This document shows, in pieces, positions 1-7,998 of a stretch of 64,000 nucleotides of DNA (position 1 is its first letter; each line of letters begins with the position of its first letter). The stretch spans positions 1 through 64,000 of the forward strand of contig CAXBDK010000003.1 of assembly GCA_963974715.1 (NCBI GenBank), written 5' to 3'. The position numbers were made by a program, and so were the translations under genes. Source of the stretch: Sediminicola sp963974715. GTDB taxonomy: Bacteria > Bacteroidota > Bacteroidia > Flavobacteriales > Flavobacteriaceae. The notes beneath the pieces were generated by a model, which worked only from the letters and a program-made list of their open reading frames with translations, made no database searches and was not told where the DNA came from.

Positions 1-10
1 GTATCAAAAA

Positions 11-55
11 CTCATAACCCGAAGGTCACTGGTTCGAGTCCAGTTCCCGCTACTA
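11..55 (+). tRNA. tRNA-Met (CAT) 3' half only; attachment-site-like
   Basis: The stretch fits tRNA positions 32-73 exactly: anticodon loop CTCATAA, 3' anticodon stem CCCGA, variable loop AGGTC, T-arm ACTGG-TTCGAGT-CCAGT, acceptor strand TCCCGCT and discriminator A. The bases before the loop (AAAAA) cannot pair with CCCGA, so the 5' half is absent and homology begins at the anticodon loop. Tyrosine integrases commonly recombine in tRNA genes and duplicate exactly such a 3' portion. The intact gene would then lie to the left, outside the window. Confidence 0.75.
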
Positions 56-86
56 AAAAGAGAACCGAAAAATGGGTTCTCTTTTT
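56..86 (+). terminator. Rho-independent terminator after the tRNA fragment
   Basis: An 11-bp stem (AAAAGAGAACC with GGTTCTCTTTT) closes a short A-rich loop and ends in a T run. It directly follows the tRNA 3' end, where a tRNA terminator is expected. Confidence 0.8.
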
Positions 87-91
87 CATTT

Positions 92-154
92 ATAACTCGG
101 AGGGGCCATATCCGCCAGAGGCGGACAAGGGTTCGAGTCCAGTTCCCGCTACTA
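92..154 (+). other. Second, degenerate tRNA-Met 3' fragment
   Basis: The last 25 bases (130-154) repeat positions 31-55 exactly and hold the T-loop and acceptor strand. The start (ATAACTCGGAGG) resembles the anticodon region of the first copy. Between the two parts lies a palindromic repeat that replaces the 5' strand of the T-stem, so this cannot fold as a tRNA. It looks like an older integration scar. Confidence 0.65.
111..125. repeat. Short palindromic repeat TCCGCC-AGA-GGCGGA
   Basis: A perfect 6-bp inverted repeat with a 3-base loop sits inside the second tRNA fragment. A similar element (CCCGCC-GGA-GGCGGG) occurs at 35944-35958. Both look like members of a small dispersed intergenic palindrome family. 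Confidence 0.6.
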
Positions 155-163
155 GTAAAGACA

Positions 164-195
164 AGGCTTCACAGAAATGTGAGGCCTTTCTTTTT
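164..195 (+). terminator. Rho-independent terminator
   Basis: AAGGCTTCACA pairs with TGTGAGGCCTT (one G-T wobble) around a GAAA loop and is followed by TCTTTTTT. It follows the second tRNA fragment just as the first terminator follows the first. Confidence 0.8.
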
Positions 196-418
196 TACAA
201 TGGGTACAGAATAAGCCCATTTTCGAGCAGTCATTTTATATGATTTCTTTTAAATTCATTTGGCATTGAATTCCACTAATATCTATTTTAAAAGCAAAGA
301 CTAAAGAGATTTTTTTTAGTCATTTTTTTTCAGGTACAACATTCTGCTATTTTTTTGCCTTAACCTCCTATTCACTTTGTCCCAAAAATAGAATTAATTT
401 GGGACAGGAAAGTTTCCG

Positions 419-1321
419 TTAGGAGAGTACATTCTTCAAAGCCCCAACTAATTCATCATATTTTGACCGGTTATTGTTTTTAAGTTTAAGAAGATTCTGT
501 AGCTTCCATTGTACAGCAGGGAATCTTTCAAAATCGTAAACGCTCCAATCCGGTGTAAGGCTCTTGAAACCCAATAAAAAATCTTTATCCTCTTTTGTTA
601 GAGACTCTTTAACGGCCGTTATAAGTTGATGTCTTGTTTTTTCAAAATCGTCATAGGTAAACGGAACATAGCTCATTCCATCAAAATGATTTTCCATAGC
701 ATGCCTTTGGTCCGAGAGGTTGGGATTGAGCATTTCGTGCAAAGGACGGTTGCTGCCCAATAGACAAAGTATAAACCCTTTTTTTATTTCATCTGTAAAT
801 CCTTCGTTCTCCATTAGATATTTGATGTCGAACAGGTCCCTGGGATGTTGCCTGTCCAAAGCAGCACATATTTTACCTCCATAAAGTTGGCTTAATGGGA
901 CTACATCAATAGCACAGAATGCTGCAAACTCATCTTGGGCTTTTTCGCAAAGCACCATTTCTTTAGTACCATCGATTAGACCCCTATTGGCTTGACTGAC
1001 TTCCAGTTTTATATGTGCTTTCGGGGTTGAAATAAGGAGTTTAAGTATTTTTTCCTGAAGGGAAATATGGGTTTCGGGAATAGCAGCTTCGATACTTGAT
1101 TTTATGCGTTTTAGGGCTTCAACGATATTTGTCAGTGAAGTATCCCTGTCTTCGATGGATACATAGGTTAGATCCACATCCACAGACAGTCTGGGCATGT
1201 TCCTGATAAATAAATTTATAGCTGTACCGCCATGTAGGACAAAACATTTTTCCTTCGCCACCTCTGGTAACACCCTTAACAAAAGTGATACCTGGGCTTT
1301 ATATACATTTCTTATTTCCAT
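419..1321 (-). CDS. abiEii: AbiEii/AbiGii-family nucleotidyltransferase toxin
   Basis: This 300-residue protein is the probable toxin of a type IV toxin-antitoxin (abortive infection) system. The N-terminus holds the nucleotidyltransferase core: GGT at residues 31-33, then R44-x-S46-x-D48-x-D50, the GG...RxSxDxD pattern of the AbiEii family. A second conserved block around residues 143-168 contains the basic/acidic RQHPRDLFD stretch. Its start codon shares one base with the stop codon of the upstream antitoxin gene (TAATG), which indicates translational coupling. AbiEii enzymes are thought to transfer nucleotides to a cellular target, with tRNA shown for related toxins. The order antitoxin then toxin and both lengths are standard. 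Confidence 0.9.
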   Translation of the reverse strand: MEIRNVYKAQVSLLLRVLPEVAKEKCFVLHGGTAINLFIRNMPRLSVDVDLTYVSIEDRDTSLTNIVEALKRIKSSIEAAIPETHISLQEKILKLLISTPKAHIKLEVSQANRGLIDGTKEMVLCEKAQDEFAAFCAIDVVPLSQLYGGKICAALDRQHPRDLFDIKYLMENEGFTDEIKKGFILCLLGSNRPLHEMLNPNLSDQRHAMENHFDGMSYVPFTYDDFEKTRHQLITAVKESLTKEDKDFLLGFKSLTPDWSVYDFERFPAVQWKLQNLLKLKNNNRSKYDELVGALKNVLS

Positions 1322-2085
1322 TAAGTTTCCAATTCTTTGGGTACGGTTATATTGTATTTAGGTATATAGACACCATCATTCAAAAGTGAACGCTTTCCGC
1401 TGCCCAAATCTATTTTTTCTGTTTTTATGTAATTGAACCAATTGTGATTTGCCTTTTCGGCCATATATAAAAACAGTCGTTTTACTTTGACGGAGCTACA
1501 CTTTTCAAGCAAGGTTTGTACATGGTTTGGCCTTAGGTTGTTCAGCCCTTCCATAAGTTCATAGCATTCTAAAAACGAATGGATTTTTGGCGTTAAGTAA
1601 AGGCATTCCATGATGGCCCTTTCCGGGTTTGATGTTTTTATGGAAAACGCTTTTTGCTCTATAGAGGACAGATCTATATCAGAGGGTAGGAAAGAGGTGT
1701 TTATTTGTTCTATTTTATATTCCCAATCATACTCTAAAAACCATTTTGGAAGCTTCGTTCCACTTTTACAGAACAGGAAGATTTTTTTTACGTTAAAGTC
1801 CAAATAATGTGCTCTTCCGAGTAGGGATAAAGCTGTTCTTCCCCCAAGATGCACGCTTAGCCCCAATTGTTCCTGTAATGCATATAGAGCACCTTCGTAC
1901 CCTACCTCTTCACCGGTTCTTACCATGGCTCCGGAACCTATAGGGGTGAACCAGTTACTGTTCTTGTACTTTCGTAACAAATCGTGGCTATATCCTTGCT
2001 CAACAAGCCATGAGGATAGGAACACCGTTCCCGATGGTTGGGACCGTAACAATTGGTTTATTTTAAATCCTTTTTTAGTACTCAT
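1321..2085 (-). CDS. abiEi: AbiEi-family antitoxin / autorepressor
   Basis: This 254-residue protein matches the AbiEi antitoxin family. It has an N-terminal winged-helix region (roughly residues 5-60, IN.LLRSQPSGTVFLSSWL...LLRKY), a conserved GGRTALSLLGRAHYL block near residues 81-95, and a C-terminal domain that would neutralise the toxin. It is the first gene of the two-gene operon. AbiEi proteins bind repeated sites in their own promoter and repress it; here the start codon itself lies inside one of two copies of a 23-bp repeat. The type IV label means the antitoxin opposes toxin action without needing to bind it. Confidence 0.88.
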   Translation of the reverse strand: MSTKKGFKINQLLRSQPSGTVFLSSWLVEQGYSHDLLRKYKNSNWFTPIGSGAMVRTGEEVGYEGALYALQEQLGLSVHLGGRTALSLLGRAHYLDFNVKKIFLFCKSGTKLPKWFLEYDWEYKIEQINTSFLPSDIDLSSIEQKAFSIKTSNPERAIMECLYLTPKIHSFLECYELMEGLNNLRPNHVQTLLEKCSSVKVKRLFLYMAEKANHNWFNYIKTEKIDLGSGKRSLLNDGVYIPKYNITVPKELET

Positions 2086-2097
2086 AGTACGAATTTA
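2075..2097. promoter_or_regulatory. abiE operator-like repeat, copy 1
   Basis: This 23-bp sequence contains GTACTCATAGTACGAATTTA and spans the abiEi start codon (2083-2085). Copy 2 at 2147-2169 differs at one base. Two GTAC tetramers flank a 5-base centre. AbiEi antitoxins are known to bind paired repeats upstream of their operon, which fits this arrangement. Confidence 0.6.
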
Positions 2098-2146
2098 CAA
2101 TTTATTTTAAACCAATTCAAAATAAAAGTTTATAAATATTCAAATA

Positions 2147-2169
2147 TTAGTACTCATGGTACGAATTTA
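2147..2169. promoter_or_regulatory. abiE operator-like repeat, copy 2
   Basis: This is the second copy of the 23-bp repeat (GTACTCATGGTACGAATTTA core), 72 bp upstream of the first in the same orientation. It lies where the abiE promoter is expected. Confidence 0.6.
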
Positions 2170-2608
2170 GTAAATATTTCAAACTAAATTCAAATATTTA
2201 CCACTTTATTGAAATAGTGGTAATTATTGGAATTTCAATTTCATAATCCGTTCAGCACATTCCCCTCCATTCCGCGAAAAGCTGTATTCCGGGCTGCAGC
2301 GCTTTCCTAAAAAGTCTTGGACACCATCCCCAATTTCTCCTTTCCATTCCGTTAACCCTTCCCGTCCCGATAGCTATCGGGACGGAAAAGGAACACTCCA
2401 TTTCCGATCCGAAATCGTGAACGGAGTCCGCTCCATCGGAATTCCATTAATTCATTTGGTGCCGCTTCCTATTGTAGCCTTACCTAGATTATCGTAAAAA
2501 ATTTAAGGAAAAATGTGGGCATGCGTGTATCCAATTGAATTTTTTCCAGCGCACCGGTCCCTCAATGGGGCAAGTCTCCCTTGTGGCTTGGGTTTTGTAC
2601 GGCGGTAT
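2170..2608. other. Intergenic region with a palindrome, no gene seen
   Basis: About 440 bp without a convincing gene on either strand. It holds a perfect 24-bp palindrome at 2362-2385 centred on CCCGATAGCTATCGGG, lying between abiE and the AraC gene. Confidence 0.5.
2362..2385. repeat. Perfect 24-bp palindrome (GATAGCTATC core)
   Basis: The whole 24 bp reads the same on both strands, with core CCCGATAGCTATCGGG. From memory, this motif recurs between genes in marine flavobacteria, so it is more likely a dispersed palindrome than a specific operator. That statement is recall, not a search. Confidence 0.55.
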
Positions 2609-3523
2609 TCAGTTAAACGACTGCCTGAACTCCAAAGGCGAAAGATTTGTCTTTGACTTAAAAAATTTGCTGAATGATTGGGGGTGTTCAAAACCTAGTG
2701 TGTATGCAATCTCCGCTACGGAAAAATATGTTGAACTAAGTAGATCTTTGGACTGTTCGATAATCCTGTTTTGAATATATTGTTGCGTGTTCTGCCCTGT
2801 TAATGAACGCAACATATCACTTAAATAACGCGGCGATAATTTTAATTGGGTGCTGACATAATGCACAGACGGCAAACCGTCCCTTAATCCGTGGCCATTT
2901 CCAAAATACGCTTCCAATAGATCGTCCAATAACATGATAATTTCGTGATTTACAGCTTTTCTGGTAATGAACTGTCGATTATAAAAACGATTGCTATAAT
3001 TCAACAACAATTCAATTTGAGAGACCAAAACCTCCTGACTGAATTGGTCAATGTTACTTTCCAGTTCATTGGCCATTGTACCGAACAAATTCACGATAAT
3101 ATTCTTTTCCTTTGCGGATAAGAACAACGCTTCGGAAACGGCATACGAAAAAAAACCATATTGGTTCATTGAACCGCCCAACGTGTAGTTTCGAATGAAA
3201 TCAGGATGAAAGTACAGTACATAACCTTCATAGCTGTCTAAGTCGTCAGAAGAAACGACTATTTGCCGGGGCTTTAAGAAAGCCAATCCCCCTTCTTCAA
3301 AATCGTAATGGCCCTGTCCGTATTTTACCTTTCCGCTGAATGTATTTTTGAATGCAATTTTATAGAAATCCAGACAGATTTTCGTCCCTTTTTGAAAGGT
3401 AGTAGTTGAAGCATTGCCGTAATCAATCAACGCAATTAAAGGGTGCAACGGTGCAGGATGCCCCAAATAACGCATTAATTGTGCGATACTTTTAAAAGTA
3501 TATAGATCAGGTCTATCTTTCAT
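2609..3523 (-). CDS. AraC-family transcriptional regulator
   Basis: This 304-residue protein has an N-terminal cupin-like sensor region (about residues 30-140) and a C-terminal AraC double helix-turn-helix (about 205-304). The recognisable parts are VSTQLKLSPRYLSDMLRSLTG in the first helix-turn-helix and VAEIAYTLGFEHPQSFSKFF with FR near the end in the second. It lies 21 bp downstream of a short-chain dehydrogenase gene on the same strand. AraC regulators of this layout are often found beside the oxidoreductases they control, so the two downstream-reading SDR genes are plausible targets. Confidence 0.88.
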   Translation of the reverse strand: MKDRPDLYTFKSIAQLMRYLGHPAPLHPLIALIDYGNASTTTFQKGTKICLDFYKIAFKNTFSGKVKYGQGHYDFEEGGLAFLKPRQIVVSSDDLDSYEGYVLYFHPDFIRNYTLGGSMNQYGFFSYAVSEALFLSAKEKNIIVNLFGTMANELESNIDQFSQEVLVSQIELLLNYSNRFYNRQFITRKAVNHEIIMLLDDLLEAYFGNGHGLRDGLPSVHYVSTQLKLSPRYLSDMLRSLTGQNTQQYIQNRIIEQSKDLLSSTYFSVAEIAYTLGFEHPQSFSKFFKSKTNLSPLEFRQSFN

Positions 3524-3544
3524 CTCTACGTCTTACAAATCTAA

Positions 3545-4285
3545 TCAATTCTGGGCTGACGGGCGGATTACGATATCACCAACTTCTACATCTTCGGGTT
3601 GGCCAATGGCATACATGACCGTATCCGCAACCGCTTCGGGGCTGATACCGAATTGTTCCATACGCTCCAAAATGACAGTCTTCATCTGTTGGTTGTTTAT
3701 ATTGTCCACAAAGGCGGTTTTCACAAAACCCGGTGAAATCCCAGTAATCCTTATCGTGCCGTCCGATTCTTGCCGGAATGCCTCTGATATGGTGCGAACA
3801 GCATTTTTTGTGCCGGCGTACACCGCTTGCATCGGAGAAATTTGTATTCCCGAGGTAGAAATAATATTCACGATATGCCCTGATCGGAGTTTTTTGAAAA
3901 CGGGAATTGCGGCAGCCATTCCGTACAAAACACCCTTAAGATTAATATCGATCATTTCATCCCAACCAGCAATGTCCAAGTCGTCCACTCGGCCAAGTTG
4001 GCAAACACCGGCATTGTTTACCATAACATCCAATTTCCCATACGTTTCAACAGCAAGGTCGACCAAGCTGACCAATTGTGCTTTATCCTTCACATCAGTT
4101 ACCGCATAGATAGCCTGGCCACCCTCATTCCTGATTTCCTCAACGATCTTTTCCAATCCTTCCCTTCTGCGCGCACCTAAGACAATTTTTGCTCCGTTCC
4201 TTGCCAATGTTGTTGCCATGGCTTTACCAATGCCGCTACTCGCTCCTGTAATGACCACTACTTTCCCTTTTACTTGATTTTGCAT
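3545..4285 (-). CDS. SDR-family NAD(P)-dependent oxidoreductase
   Basis: This is a 246-residue classical short-chain dehydrogenase. It shows the cofactor motif TGASSGIG at residues 13-20, NNAG at 90-93 and the catalytic Ser near 144, Tyr156 and Lys160 (YxxxK). I chose the ATG at 4285 rather than one 12 codons upstream because it places the Rossmann motif at the usual distance from the N-terminus. The substrate cannot be read from sequence. The gene sits between an AraC regulator and a second SDR on the same strand, and the three may be co-transcribed or co-regulated. Confidence 0.88.
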   Translation of the reverse strand: MQNQVKGKVVVITGASSGIGKAMATTLARNGAKIVLGARRREGLEKIVEEIRNEGGQAIYAVTDVKDKAQLVSLVDLAVETYGKLDVMVNNAGVCQLGRVDDLDIAGWDEMIDINLKGVLYGMAAAIPVFKKLRSGHIVNIISTSGIQISPMQAVYAGTKNAVRTISEAFRQESDGTIRITGISPGFVKTAFVDNINNQQMKTVILERMEQFGISPEAVADTVMYAIGQPEDVEVGDIVIRPSAQN

Positions 4286-4430
4286 ACGTTTATAATTTAG
4301 CCCAGATGCAAAATTCCACACTATTGCTTTGATAAAAGTAGCCGGGTCGGTAAATATTGTAGTTGAAACCGCATAGGGTTTTTTACTTTTTATACGCCCT
4401 TGAAAAATTACGACCCCTTGGTTTTGTTAA

Positions 4431-4523
4431 TTAAACGACTGCCGAAAGTTTAGGCGTTGGATCGGTTTTGGCTACTTCTTGAACATTCTCCTGAGTAACA
4501 CTATGAGGCTGCCTATACCGTTC
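4431..4523 (-). pseudogene. Possible coding remnant (C-terminal tail)
   Basis: Reading the minus strand, an open frame of about 30 codons runs to a TAA at 4431 with protein-like composition (HSVTQENVQEVAKTDPTPKL). It has no start codon, and a stop lies just upstream at the 3' end of the next SDR gene. It looks like the tail of a lost gene, but chance cannot be excluded over so short a stretch. Confidence 0.25.
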
Positions 4524-5304
4524 TTAAAACCCCTCCGTCAGCTCTTAAACATGCTCCATTTGTCGCACTGGATAACGTACCTGAAAGATAGGTCGTCAGA
4601 TTTGCTATTTCATCTGGTTCAATGAAGCGTTGTAATAAAGAATTCGGATTGGTTTGTTGCATGATCCCATTTTTAACTTGTTCAACATCCATATTTTGCA
4701 TTTCAGCAATTTGCTCAACAACCGTTGCGACCCCATCTGAATAAGTTGGTCCGCCCAAAATAGTGTTCACTGTAACTTCTGTTCCTTTTGTCAATTTGGA
4801 AAGTCCGTTAGCGATAGCAGACATTGCAGATTTTGTCATTCCATAATGGATCATATTTTCAGGAACGTTCACTCCAGATTCGCTACTAATAAAAATGATT
4901 CGGCCCCATTTTCTATCCAGCATCTCGGGCAATAGTTGTCGGGATAGACGAACACTGCTCATTACATTTATGTCAAAACATTCGTACCAGTCTTCGTCCG
5001 TAATGATCCCAAAGTCCTTAACTCCGTAAATCCCAACGTTGTTGACCAAAATGTCAATATCCGTAAGTTGTGCTAAAAGTTCCTCGACTTCCCCTTTCTT
5101 TGAAAAGTCTGCCGATATTGCTGAAATAGTTGTGTTGGGAAATTGTTTTTGAAGTTTTTCTTTTGCCTTTTCCGTCTTTGATCTTTGTCTTCCGTTTATC
5201 GTTACATCAACACCTTCTTTTAATAATTGTTGCGCAATGGAAAAGCCAATACCTTGGGTAGATCCGCTAATAAATGCTTTTTTTCCTTCTAATTTTAAAT
5301 CCAT
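4513..5304 (-). CDS. SDR-family oxidoreductase
   Basis: This 263-residue short-chain dehydrogenase has the cofactor motif SGSTQGIG (residues 13-20), NNVG (88-91), catalytic Ser140/141, Tyr154 and Lys158. It differs clearly from the SDR at 3545, so the pair is not a recent duplication. It is followed upstream, on the same strand, by a TetR regulator 41 bp away, a common arrangement for an inducible enzyme and its repressor. The substrate is unknown. Confidence 0.88.
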   Translation of the reverse strand: MDLKLEGKKAFISGSTQGIGFSIAQQLLKEGVDVTINGRQRSKTEKAKEKLQKQFPNTTISAISADFSKKGEVEELLAQLTDIDILVNNVGIYGVKDFGIITDEDWYECFDINVMSSVRLSRQLLPEMLDRKWGRIIFISSESGVNVPENMIHYGMTKSAMSAIANGLSKLTKGTEVTVNTILGGPTYSDGVATVVEQIAEMQNMDVEQVKNGIMQQTNPNSLLQRFIEPDEIANLTTYLSGTLSSATNGACLRADGGVLRTV

Positions 5305-5345
5305 TTTACTTTTGTAATGATTGTTAAATAAATAATCAAAAAAAT

Positions 5346-5927
5346 TTAGGTGATTATTTGTAGCTGTAATTCAATTTGCCGTTGCAAAAATTCTTTATCG
5401 GGATAAATACGGCGTAACGAGTTAATTCCGCACCAAATACTAATTAGGTATTTCCCTAAAGTATCAGCAGGTATTGTTGATTTAATGTTTCCATTTTTTT
5501 GTTCTCCAAGAATAGTAGCGGTGTATAACTTTTCGGTTTCTTTTAGAATTTCTATCGCCTCATTTTGCAAATCATCATCGATAAAAGTCATTTCAATGAC
5601 CGTATTGGCCACAATACAACCCCTTTGATGGGTCCTGTGATCAGCACTCACTATTGTACGAAAGTGATCTTTGATTAATTCAATAGGACTGTCGCTCTTT
5701 TCCAATTGATCCCTGAACTCATATAAACCCTCTCTTCTTTGTTGGAGTGATTTTTTGAATAGTTCTTTTTTTCCTCCTTTAAACGTGTTATAAAGGCTCC
5801 CGGCCCCCGCACCGGTTGCTTTGCTCAACTCGGATAGGGAAGTGGCATTAAATCCTTTTTCCCAAAAAATTTCTTGAGCTTTGAGAATCAATTCTTTATC
5901 TTGATAGATACTTGGCCGTCCTTTCAT
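5346..5927 (-). CDS. TetR-family transcriptional regulator
   Basis: This 193-residue TetR protein has an N-terminal helix-turn-helix at about residues 10-55 (AQEIFWEKGFNATSLSELSKATG, then SLYNTFKGG) and a helical ligand domain with a TetR_C-like region (RGCIVANTVIEM). The ATG at 5927 is preferred over an upstream one at 6044, because TetR proteins begin close to the DNA-binding domain and the extension is not family-like. It precedes the SDR at 4513 on the same strand, which is its most likely target. Confidence 0.87.
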   Translation of the reverse strand: MKGRPSIYQDKELILKAQEIFWEKGFNATSLSELSKATGAGAGSLYNTFKGGKKELFKKSLQQRREGLYEFRDQLEKSDSPIELIKDHFRTIVSADHRTHQRGCIVANTVIEMTFIDDDLQNEAIEILKETEKLYTATILGEQKNGNIKSTIPADTLGKYLISIWCGINSLRRIYPDKEFLQRQIELQLQIIT

Positions 5928-6493
5928 TTTGTAATATTCACTACAAAAATAACAAAATATCCTAATATTAACTGCTGGAGTTTGTTTATATTTATCCATA
6001 AGTGCTCTACATATGAAAGAAATAGCTTCTTGGATACGCAACAACTGGAAAACGAGATCTTGGTTTCATAACCCCCCATCGACAAATTAAACTTGCGGAT
6101 CGATAGAAAGTTATGGAAATTAAAAAGTGTGATACAGATGATATAGATGAAATATTTCGTCTCTATTCTTAGTATTACCGTCTATCTTTTAGTGAAAAAG
6201 TTCTGCAGTATTCTTCCAAATAATAATCTGTTAAATTTTTGAAATGATAATCCTATAGCAAAATGGAGATAGTGGAAGAAAAATAAATTTCGAATTATGG
6301 ATTCGAAATGTCCCTTAAGCAACACAAAACTTTTCTTCTCCTTTTGATCGATAATCTCCCGCAACCTTGTGAATCATTTATAAATTACCGAAAGATTTTT
6401 CTAGACCATAGCAAATCGGGAAACGACAGCATTCGACGAATTTAATTTTAAAAAAATGTCACATTATTGAGTCATATTTCATAATTTTGTGTC
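5928..6493. other. Intergenic region between TetR genes
   Basis: About 565 bp between two TetR-family genes on opposite strands. It contains one recognisable scrap, a truncated GNAT-like start at 6113-6172, and is otherwise AT-rich with no supported gene. A TATTTTTG box (minus strand, 5951-5944) could be the -7 element of the TetR gene, though no matching -33 box was found. Confidence 0.4.
6113..6172 (+). pseudogene. Truncated GNAT-like acetyltransferase start
   Basis: A 19-codon frame encodes MEIKKCDTDDIDEIFRLYS and then stops. The pattern of a short strand followed by D-x-D-x-x-x-I-x-x-L-Y is typical of the first strand and helix of GNAT acetyltransferases. Nothing further downstream continues the fold, so this is likely gene debris. 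Confidence 0.35.
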
Positions 6494-7051
6494 ATGACAA
6501 GCACTAGAACTAAAATTATAACTGCAGCGGTGAGATGTTTTAGGAACAACCGATCGGATACCTTGGAAAAGGTTGCCGAAGAAGCCGGAGTTTCCCGCAG
6601 AACGCTGCATCGCTATTTTGAAAATCGGGAGGACTTGATCGAATCGTGCAAAAACGAGATGTTGGTTAGCTGTAACCAGGCGATGACCATAGCTTATGAA
6701 AGTGACCAGGATCCTATAAAAAAAGTAAGGAACATGCTTTTTGCCGCTATTGAGCAAGGGGCCAATTATTCATTCATTAAAAGAATTTACGAACGTAGTA
6801 ATTTCTCCGATTTAGACAAGAAAAAAGAATTTGAATCCGATAACCTCAAATCAAAATGGTTGAACATTATCAAAGAACTTCAAAAAGCAAAACGGATCAA
6901 CACGGAGCTGACGATCCCCTGGATTTTTAATTTGTTCGGATCGATCATTGAGGCTTCAATTTATGCCGTCGAGTCCGGGGATGTTGCAAAGAACGACAGT
7001 AAGAATTTTGCATGGATTTCCTTTAAGGGGGCCATCGGACTAAAAGAATAA
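6494..7051 (+). CDS. TetR/AcrR-family transcriptional regulator
   Basis: This 185-residue regulator has the TetR helix-turn-helix near residues 8-52 (ITAAVRCFRNN, then LEKVAEEAGVSRRTLHRYFENREDL). The C-terminal two thirds are helical and would bind an effector. The next gene, an alpha/beta hydrolase, starts 11 bp downstream on the same strand, so the two form an operon and the hydrolase is the expected regulated enzyme. Confidence 0.88.
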   Translation: MTSTRTKIITAAVRCFRNNRSDTLEKVAEEAGVSRRTLHRYFENREDLIESCKNEMLVSCNQAMTIAYESDQDPIKKVRNMLFAAIEQGANYSFIKRIYERSNFSDLDKKKEFESDNLKSKWLNIIKELQKAKRINTELTIPWIFNLFGSIIEASIYAVESGDVAKNDSKNFAWISFKGAIGLKE

Positions 7052-7062
7052 ATCATATCAAT

Positions 7063-7938
7063 ATGACTCCATACTCAACAGAAAATCTTATAAAACAAAT
7101 GTCTGGTTTTTCCAGTCGCTTTCAAAAAGTCAATGGTATAAACATCCACTATGTCATAGGAGGAAACGGAGATCCATTGATATTGTTGCCGGGTTGGCCT
7201 CAGACCTGGTGGTCATACCACCATATTATGCCTTTCTTAGCCGAAAAATATAGGGTAATTGCGGTTGATCTGCGTGGAATGGGCGATAGTGATAAACCTG
7301 AAGAAGGATATACCAAGAAGAATATGGCAAATGATATTCGAGAATTGATAGTTGCTTTAGGATACGATACGGTGCATATCGCAGGACATGATATTGGAGC
7401 CAATGTTGCATATTCCTTTGCCGTCAATCATCCTGACAACATCAATAAACTGATTCTTCTGGATACTCCTCCCCCCGATGAAAATATGTATCGGCTTCCA
7501 CTGTTGCCCGTGGGGGCCCCTGTGTATCCTTGGTGGGTGGCTTTTAATCAGTTAAACGATTTGCCTGCCCAGCTACTGGAAGGACGTTTTGGGTTGGTAT
7601 TGGATCATCTGTTTGAAAAATTGCTTATCAATAAAAAGGCAATCAGTAATTTTGACCGCTCCGTCTACCTTCAACATTACAACCACAAGGAAAACATAAG
7701 AGCGGCCAATGCCTGGTACCAAACCTTCGGTGAAGATATTGCACAACAAAAAACCTCTCCTAAAATTAAAAATCCAACAAAGGGAATAGCGTCATCCGAT
7801 AATTTTGAATTTTTGGATAATTTTCTATCCGATAATGCTTATAAACATGAAATGATTGAAGTTAAGGGATGTGGTCATTTTCTTCAAGAGGAGAAACCCG
7901 AACAAATTGCAAGGTCGATCTCGGATTTCCTGAATTAA
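7063..7938 (+). CDS. Alpha/beta hydrolase, epoxide-hydrolase-like
   Basis: This 291-residue alpha/beta hydrolase has the oxyanion region LLPGWPQTWWSYH at about residues 41-53, and DLRGMGDSDKP near 69-79. The nucleophile elbow is GHDIGAN with Asp110 in place of Ser, and the C-terminal GCGHFLQEEKPEQIA supplies the catalytic His (about 272). An Asp nucleophile with this oxyanion block is the signature of soluble epoxide hydrolases and haloalkane dehalogenases, and the WPQTWW block favours the former. There is no signal peptide, so it should be cytoplasmic. It is co-transcribed with the TetR gene before it. Confidence 0.82.
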   Translation: MTPYSTENLIKQMSGFSSRFQKVNGINIHYVIGGNGDPLILLPGWPQTWWSYHHIMPFLAEKYRVIAVDLRGMGDSDKPEEGYTKKNMANDIRELIVALGYDTVHIAGHDIGANVAYSFAVNHPDNINKLILLDTPPPDENMYRLPLLPVGAPVYPWWVAFNQLNDLPAQLLEGRFGLVLDHLFEKLLINKKAISNFDRSVYLQHYNHKENIRAANAWYQTFGEDIAQQKTSPKIKNPTKGIASSDNFEFLDNFLSDNAYKHEMIEVKGCGHFLQEEKPEQIARSISDFLN

Positions 7939-7998
7939 AATAAAAAAAGGATAATTCCCTACCAGTGAAAAAAAATACTACTGCTAGATAAACAGCTA

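Noticed and set aside
1..55. Complete tRNA-Met gene
   Set aside because: The bases before the anticodon loop are AAAAA and cannot pair with the CCCGA strand, so only the 3' half is present.
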